A DNA stretch of 64,000 nt, taken from the NCBI RefSeq assembly GCF_016806125.1, contig NZ_CP047166.1, forward strand, positions 434,001 through 498,000. The letters run 5' to 3'. The notes below the pieces were generated by a model, which was not told the origin of the DNA, made no database searches, and saw nothing but the letters and a program-made list of their open reading frames with translations. The position numbers and the translations under genes are program-made. Positions 52,311-64,000 of this stretch are shown piece after piece. Position 1 is the stretch's first letter, and each line of letters opens with the position of its first letter. The stretch is from Ponticoccus alexandrii (lineage in GTDB: Bacteria > Pseudomonadota > Alphaproteobacteria > Rhodobacterales > Rhodobacteraceae).

Positions 52311-52514
52311 ATGTTACAGGACCCGCTCTTCATCGTCGTCGCACTCGCCATGCTGGGTGTCGTGGCGATCCTGCTCTTCGGCATTGGCAGCTTCGCTAAG
52401 GGCGGGGCGTTCAACCGCAAATACGCCAACAAGGCGATGCGTTGGCGCATCATCGCGCAGTTCGTGGCGGTTTGCCTGATCCTGCTGTTCGTTTTCATTC
52501 GCCGGGGAGGCTGA
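52311..52514 (+). CDS. Small twin-transmembrane protein (HIG1-like)
   Basis: A 67-residue protein with two hydrophobic helices (residues ~5-28 and ~46-62) joined by a positively charged loop with NRKYANKAMRWRIIAQ. This is the shape of HIG1-domain/twin-transmembrane proteins common in alphaproteobacteria, some linked to respiratory complexes. ATG at 52311 has GGAGG seven bases upstream. The stop is three bases before the adenosyltransferase gene, a pairing often kept in this group. Its function here is unknown. Confidence 0.82.
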   Translation: MLQDPLFIVVALAMLGVVAILLFGIGSFAKGGAFNRKYANKAMRWRIIAQFVAVCLILLFVFIRRGG

Positions 52515-52517
52515 TCC

Positions 52518-53093
52518 ATGGTTGTTCTCAACAAGATCTACACGCGCACGGGTGACAAGGGCGACACTGCTTTGGGCAATGGCACGCGGGTGCCAAAGTT
52601 CGCGGGCCGGGTCGAGGCCTACGGCACGGTCGACGAGTTGAACGCGGTTCTGGGGGTGGCGCGGCTGTCTGCCGACGGCGATGTGGACGCCATGCTGTCG
52701 CGCATCCAGAACGACCTGTTCGACCTTGGCGCCGACCTCTGCCGCCCCGAGATGGAGAAGGATGCCATGGCGGAATACCCGCCCCTTCGGGTGACCGACG
52801 CGCAGGTGGTTCGGCTGGAAAATGAAATCGACGGCATGAACGCGGGGCTGGCACCGCTGCGCAGCTTCATCCTGCCGGGCGGGTCGGCGCTGTCGGCGCA
52901 TCTTCACATGGGCCGCACGGTGGCGCGCCGGGCCGAGCGGCTTGCGGTGGCGCTGTCGGCGGAGGAAAGCGTCAACCCGGCGGCGGTGAAATACCTCAAC
53001 CGCCTGTCGGACTGGTTTTTCGTCGCGGCCCGCGTCGCCAACGACAACGGCAAGGCAGACGTCTTGTGGGTCCCGGGAGCGAACCGCGCGTAG
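52518..53093 (+). CDS. Cob(I)alamin adenosyltransferase, PduO type
   Basis: A 191-residue PduO-family adenosyltransferase that makes adenosylcobalamin from ATP and reduced cobalamin. Diagnostic segments are KIYTRTGDKGDTALGNG at the N-terminus (ATP binding), EAYGTVDELNAVLG, ILPGGSALSAHLHMGRTVARRAER and LNRLSDWFFVAAR. It is unrelated in fold to CobO encoded at 32.2 kb, so the genome has two routes for adenosylation, probably de novo synthesis versus salvage or repair. It lies directly after the twin-transmembrane gene and is closed by a strong terminator hairpin. Confidence 0.94.
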   Translation: MVVLNKIYTRTGDKGDTALGNGTRVPKFAGRVEAYGTVDELNAVLGVARLSADGDVDAMLSRIQNDLFDLGADLCRPEMEKDAMAEYPPLRVTDAQVVRLENEIDGMNAGLAPLRSFILPGGSALSAHLHMGRTVARRAERLAVALSAEESVNPAAVKYLNRLSDWFFVAARVANDNGKADVLWVPGANRA

Positions 53094-53097
53094 CGCG

Positions 53098-53122
53098 CCA
53101 GACCGTCCGGGGGACGGTCTGG
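53098..53122 (+). terminator. Terminator hairpin after the PduO-type gene
   Basis: A perfect 11-bp stem (arm CCAGACCGTCC) with a GGG loop starts five bases after the stop. There is no T-run, but the stem is strong and isolated. Confidence 0.6.
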
Positions 53123-53164
53123 CGACCGGGAGGGCACCATTCCTGAGGCTGGACGCGGCTTTAT

Positions 53165-53234
53165 GAACCGGCTTCGAAGCCGGTTCGGGAACGCTCTTCG
53201 AAGAGCGTTCAGCAAGGCCCTTCGAAGGGCCTTG
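53165..53234. repeat. Array of three perfect 22-bp palindromes
   Basis: Three palindromes start at 53165, 53189 and 53213, exactly 24 bp apart with two-base spacers. Each is perfect and centred on TTCGAA; the 8-base outer arms differ: GAACCGGC, GAACGCTC and CAAGGCCC. They lie between the convergent PduO-type and P450 genes, ending 6 bases from the P450 stop. Each transcript could form three stacked hairpins. Relatives occur at 8295-8340. Confidence 0.9.
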
Positions 53235-53240
53235 CGCGGC

Positions 53241-54608
53241 TCACAGGCGCTTCGCTTCCAGCCAGACGCCGCCCTCGGGGCGCAGGGTGAGGATCATCAC
53301 CGGGGACGGGCTGCGGCCCGGCACGGCGCGAAAGCGGAAGTTGGCCAGAAGTGTCGCGAGAATGATCACCGCCTCCTGCAGGGCGAAGCTGGCGCCGATG
53401 CAGATGCGGGGGCCGTCGCCGAAGGGCAGGTAGGCATAGCGCTCGGGCTTCCCGCCCTCCCAGCGCTCGGGGCGGAAGGCATCGGGCGCCTCCCACAGCA
53501 TTTGGTGGCGGTGCAGTGCGTAGATCGGGATGATCACCGTATCGCCCCTGCGGATCTCGCGCCCGCCCAGCGTATCCGCCGCCTGTGCCGTGCGCGAGAC
53601 CATCCCGGCGGGCGGGTAAAGCCGCAGGGCCTCGTCCGCCACGTGGCGCACGAAGGGCAGGCGTTCCACGTCATCACCCCCAGCCACCCCGCCCGAGACG
53701 ATCGAGAGGACCTCTTCGCGCGCCCGCTCCTGCGCCTCCTGGTCGAAGGCCAGCAGATAGAGCGCCCAGGCCAGCGTCAGCGCCGTCGTCTCGTGGCCCG
53801 CGACGATGAAGGTCAGCAGGTTGTCGCGCAACTCCGACACCGACATCCGCCGCTGCGTTTCCGGGTCCTCGCCTGCAAGCAGAAGGTCGAGCAGGTCTGG
53901 CACCCCCTCGGGGCCGCGGTCCGCCCGGGCCTCGACCGCCTTGTCGGCGACGCGCTTCATCTGGGCCACGCCGCCCACGGACATCATGCGCATGGGCCGG
54001 GGCACCCAGTCGGGCACCCCCAGCAGGTCGAGGATGGAAATCTTGCCGGCCTCGCTGATGTAGCCGTCTATCGCCTTGTGCACCCCGTCGCGGTCAAAGG
54101 CGCGGTCGCCGGAAAAGGTCACGTCGGAAATCACGTCGAAGGTCGTCGTCACCATCTCTTCGAGGACATCCACTGCCCGTGGCCCGGCCCCCGCGATCCG
54201 CGCAACCGCGCGTTCGGCGGCGCGCGACATGACCGGCGCAAGGTTCATCACGTTGCGATGCGAGAACACCGGCGCGGCGGCGCGCCTCTGCCAGCGCCAG
54301 TGCGCGCCCTCGGCGATGAACAGCGACTCGCCGATGGCCGGACGCAGCAGGTTCTTCGTCACCTTCGACTTGGGATAGTTGTCGAGGTTCTCCAGCAGCA
54401 TCCGGCGGATCGCGGCGGGATCCATGACCATGTGCCAGCGCGTGCCGGTCTTGCCGGACAGCATGGGCTGTCGGGTCGCGATCTCGGGGATGATGGACAG
54501 CACGTTGCGCCGCGAGGCCTGCAGGCTGCCCCAGACACCCAGGGGCCGCGTGTTCAGCGGCACCTTGACGGGGGTGCGGTCATGGACCGGCGGGCTGGGG
54601 TCTGTCAT
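53241..54608 (-). CDS. Cytochrome P450
   Basis: A 455-residue P450 with FIVAGHETTALTLAW (I helix), EALRLYPPAG (ExxR), FRPERWEGG, and the heme-binding FGDGPRICIGASFALQEA with the cysteine ligand. The long form and motifs are closer to CYP102/CYP4-like fatty-acid or alkane hydroxylases than to small bacterial P450s. There is no membrane anchor, fused reductase, or ferredoxin gene nearby. ATG at 54608 is chosen because upstream frame residues are not family-like. The substrate is unknown. Confidence 0.92.
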   Translation of the reverse strand: MTDPSPPVHDRTPVKVPLNTRPLGVWGSLQASRRNVLSIIPEIATRQPMLSGKTGTRWHMVMDPAAIRRMLLENLDNYPKSKVTKNLLRPAIGESLFIAEGAHWRWQRRAAAPVFSHRNVMNLAPVMSRAAERAVARIAGAGPRAVDVLEEMVTTTFDVISDVTFSGDRAFDRDGVHKAIDGYISEAGKISILDLLGVPDWVPRPMRMMSVGGVAQMKRVADKAVEARADRGPEGVPDLLDLLLAGEDPETQRRMSVSELRDNLLTFIVAGHETTALTLAWALYLLAFDQEAQERAREEVLSIVSGGVAGGDDVERLPFVRHVADEALRLYPPAGMVSRTAQAADTLGGREIRRGDTVIIPIYALHRHQMLWEAPDAFRPERWEGGKPERYAYLPFGDGPRICIGASFALQEAVIILATLLANFRFRAVPGRSPSPVMILTLRPEGGVWLEAKRL

Positions 54609-54735
54609 CGGGTGGCTCCCTTGCAACGTTTGAAAAGATAGGCGCGAGGGGACCGGGGGCAAAGCCCTTGGGCGATTGCGCCGCACCCGGTGCCGGGGTA
54701 TCCCGGCCCGCGATCGAGACCCCGGGGGGACCGAG

Positions 54736-55347
54736 ATGATCCGTATTGCCGCCATCCTGTCGCTGGCCCTTGGTCTTGCGGCCTGCACAGACGCCACCAA
54801 GGACCTTGCCGGTCCGACAGAGCCGCTTGGCACCTTCAAGCTGGGCCATGCCGAGGTCGTGGCGCCAGCGCCCCAGCAGTTGCTGGTGTCGCGCTCGGCC
54901 ACGCCCGAGGAGTGGGTCGAGACCGTCGACAGCGCCTTCGAGGAACGCTTTCGCCGCTTCGAGGGCGACAAGTTCTACCATCTCGGCATCAAGGTCGAGG
55001 CCTACTCTTTGCCGCCGCCCGTGGTGCCGGGCAAGTCCGCGCTGCAACTCTTGGTGACGGTCTGGGACGACGAGGCCGCCCGCAACGCCCCGGAGGGGCA
55101 GGCCAGCGCCCGGGCCAAGATGAACGCCGAACCCTACGTGGTGAATGTCATCCAGGTCTTCGAATCGCGCCTGCAACTGACCCGCGAACAGCAAATGCAG
55201 CGGCTGGCAGAGACCGGCGCGCTGGAAGTCGAGCGCTGGCTGCGCGAGCAGCAGGCGAAAGAAGGCTGGTTCGGCGGGCTGCCAGAGCCCACGCCGGAGC
55301 CTTCCATGCCGACCGAGGTCGTGGCCGAGGTGGTCGTCGCAGAGTGA
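54736..55347 (+). CDS. Predicted lipoprotein of unknown function
   Basis: A 203-residue protein with a lipoprotein signal: hydrophobic MIRIAAILSLALGLAAC with Cys17 in the LAAC lipobox. The mature part is acidic with no family I recognise; it includes EEWVETVDSAFEERFRRFEG, a segment with LQLLVTVWDDEAAR, a helical charged stretch, and an acidic C-terminal tail (PTPEPSMPTEVVAEVV). It is likely anchored in the outer or inner membrane facing the periplasm. It is divergent from the P450 gene and upstream of tuf, with a separate promoter for tuf in between. Confidence 0.8.
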   Translation: MIRIAAILSLALGLAACTDATKDLAGPTEPLGTFKLGHAEVVAPAPQQLLVSRSATPEEWVETVDSAFEERFRRFEGDKFYHLGIKVEAYSLPPPVVPGKSALQLLVTVWDDEAARNAPEGQASARAKMNAEPYVVNVIQVFESRLQLTREQQMQRLAETGALEVERWLREQQAKEGWFGGLPEPTPEPSMPTEVVAEVVVAE

Positions 55348-55388
55348 GCGCAGGGTCAGGCGGCCTTTGCCTCGCCTGCATCAATCGC

Positions 55389-55416
55389 TTGATTTTCCCG
55401 CGCCGACTCTCTAAAC
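55389..55416 (+). promoter_or_regulatory. Candidate tuf promoter
   Basis: TTGATT and CTAAAC are 16 bases apart in the 130-bp gap before tuf. Just downstream, CGGCCC and GGGCCG could form a leader hairpin around a 14-base loop before the ribosome site. No tRNA gene is present in this gap. Confidence 0.4.
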
Positions 55417-55477
55417 GGCCCGCGATGAAAACCGTGGGCCGAGGCTATGGCCCAGTCAATCGCGAGGCGTCTGAGAG

Positions 55478-56653
<1,176 letters not shown>

Positions 56654-56670
56654 GCGCAGGGCGTCAGCCT

Positions 56671-56766
56671 TGTCGCTGGTGGCGACAGTGCCTTCGGCCC
56701 TGGCCGAAGGTCAAGCGAGCCACTCGGTGAAGATTACGAAAGGGCGCCCCACGGGGCGCCCTTTTT
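56671..56766 (+). terminator. Hairpin series ending in a strong tuf terminator
   Basis: Three hairpins follow the tuf stop: TGTCGC/GCGACA (56671-56687), CCTTCGGCC/GGCCGAAGG (56691-56710) and, at 56739-56766, a 12-bp stem with arm AAAGGGCGCCCC ending in a T-run. The last is a textbook intrinsic terminator. Confidence 0.88.
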
Positions 56767-56877
56767 GCTTGGTGGCAGGTCGTTTGGGGGCATGATCCCC
56801 GTCTTCTTCTGTTACCGCGCAACAACCGCGCCTGACCGGCGTTACCCCTACAAGACGAGAACCGAAGGAGACCGTTT

Positions 56878-57168
56878 ATGATGAAGCGAACGACGGCAGC
56901 AGCGATCCTCTCCGCCATGCCCATGACGCTCTGGGCGATGGGCGACCAGCCCGATCCCGATGGCTTGCTGGATATCGAGGGGACCCTGCAGCAGGGCACC
57001 GAATGCCCCCTGATCGTGACGGACTCCGGCACGGCCTTCGCCCTGTCGATGGGGGACCGGAAATGGGAGGCCGGGCAGCGCGTGCGGGTGCACGGCAGCC
57101 TTGTCGAGATGTCCATCTGCATGGAAGGGGAAGGGACCATCGGCGTCAGCGATATCGACCCGCTCTGA
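56878..57168 (+). CDS. Small exported protein, DUF5818-like
   Basis: A 96-residue protein with a signal peptide (about residues 1-21, ending WAMG) and a compact beta-rich mature domain containing TECPLIVTDSGTAFAL and QRVRVHGSLVEMSICMEG. Two cysteines in the mature part could form a disulfide. The shape resembles DUF5818-type OB-fold proteins, with low certainty. AAGGAG precedes the tandem ATGATG start, so 56881 is an alternative. It has its own short unit between the tuf terminator and a shared terminator. Confidence 0.75.
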   Translation: MMKRTTAAAILSAMPMTLWAMGDQPDPDGLLDIEGTLQQGTECPLIVTDSGTAFALSMGDRKWEAGQRVRVHGSLVEMSICMEGEGTIGVSDIDPL

Positions 57169-57192
57169 GCGTCATCCGACCCCGGTAACGAA

Positions 57193-57222
57193 AACGCCCC
57201 CGCGATCACTCGCGGGGGCGTT
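57193..57222. terminator. Bidirectional terminator between the small exported gene and rpoC
   Basis: A perfect 12-bp stem (arm AACGCCCCCGCG) with a 6-base loop has AAAA on the left and TTCGTTT on the right, so it can end transcription from both sides. It is 40 bases past the end of rpoC on the minus strand. Confidence 0.85.
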
Positions 57223-57261
57223 CGTTTGTGTCTGTCGTTCCGGGGAAGGCCCGGGAGCCGT

Positions 57262-61509
<4,248 letters not shown>

Positions 61510-61550
61510 CTTGTTCCTCGTGAATGTGAGGGAAGCGGGGGAGAGGAGCC

Positions 61551-61607
61551 GCCAAGACCTTTCGGCAGAAAGGTCTTGGCGGGCAGAGTTTTCGTCGAAA
61601 ACTCTGC
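61551..61607 (-). repeat. Two perfect hairpins in the rpoB-rpoC gap
   Basis: A 13-bp stem (arm GCCAAGACCTTTC, GGCA loop) at 61551-61580 and an 11-bp stem (arm GCAGAGTTTTC, GTC loop) at 61583-61607 fill the gap between the rpoB stop and the rpoC ribosome site. Neither is followed by a T-run. They may control mRNA processing or partial attenuation. Confidence 0.85.
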
Positions 61608-61609
61608 GT

Positions 61610-64000
<2,391 letters not shown>

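Noticed and set aside
55348-55477. Possible tRNA gene before tuf
   Set aside because: The gap has small hairpins but no cloverleaf or T-loop sequence.

Overview
This is a high-GC chromosomal window from an alphaproteobacterium, most likely a Rhodobacteraceae (Roseobacter-type) organism. The evidence is the family content and order: an oxygen-dependent cob cluster with cobG, cobN, cobF and cobE; a tripartite tricarboxylate transporter; roseobacter-type tuf and rpoBC; and GC-rich TTCGAA-centred palindromes between genes. No phage, insertion sequence, CRISPR array, rRNA or tRNA was found.

Positions 1-11.2 kb form a catabolic region. It opens with the 3' end of a TctA-TctB fused permease gene, followed by a PrpF-family isomerase, a thiamine-diphosphate enzyme, a D-2-hydroxyacid dehydrogenase, a convergent LysR regulator and a TauE/SafE transporter. 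On the minus strand a compact galB-galC-galD-like operon encodes 4-oxalomesaconate hydratase, 4-carboxy-4-hydroxy-2-oxoadipate aldolase and 4-oxalomesaconate tautomerase. This is the lower part of gallate/protocatechuate 4,5-cleavage; no ring-cleavage dioxygenase lies in the window. Transaldolase and a HpcH/HpaI aldolase follow. Positions 11.5-19.5 kb carry signalling genes (a CheB-CheR-PAS fusion, and a hybrid histidine kinase with two periplasmic ligand-binding domains plus a lone receiver) and glpK.

Positions 19.8-53.1 kb are dominated by adenosylcobalamin synthesis and cobalt uptake. Lower-ligand and nucleotide-loop genes (cobS, cobT, cobU, a CobC-like phosphatase, a PduX-like kinase, cbiB, the threonine-phosphate decarboxylase, cobQ) come first. 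cobQ is the last gene of a tightly overlapping operon with a metallophosphoesterase, a HAD protein and two paralogous Lin0512-family proteins. After a TetR/flavoenzyme pair comes cobO, and then a cobalamin riboswitch that precedes DUF1636-cobW-cobN-cobG-cobH-cobI-cobJ-cobL-cobE-cobM-cobB-cobA-cobF, with cobK inserted in reverse. A second cobalamin riboswitch on the minus strand leads a metal ECF transporter of NikK-M-L-Q-O type gene content. A second, PduO-type adenosyltransferase lies further on. The CobS/CobT subunits of cobaltochelatase and BluB are not in the window.

Positions 53.1-64 kb hold an array of perfect palindromes, a cytochrome P450, a lipoprotein, tuf, a small exported protein, and the convergent rpoC and partial rpoB.

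The most unusual observations are: a 66-bp double-hairpin repeat inserted in frame inside cobN that resembles two intergenic copies; three perfect 22-bp palindromes at an exact 24-bp period; head-to-head overlapping start codons of cobK and cobL; a 21-codon ORF fitted by ATGA overlaps between cobN and cobG; and a nickel-type ECF gene set placed behind a cobalamin riboswitch.
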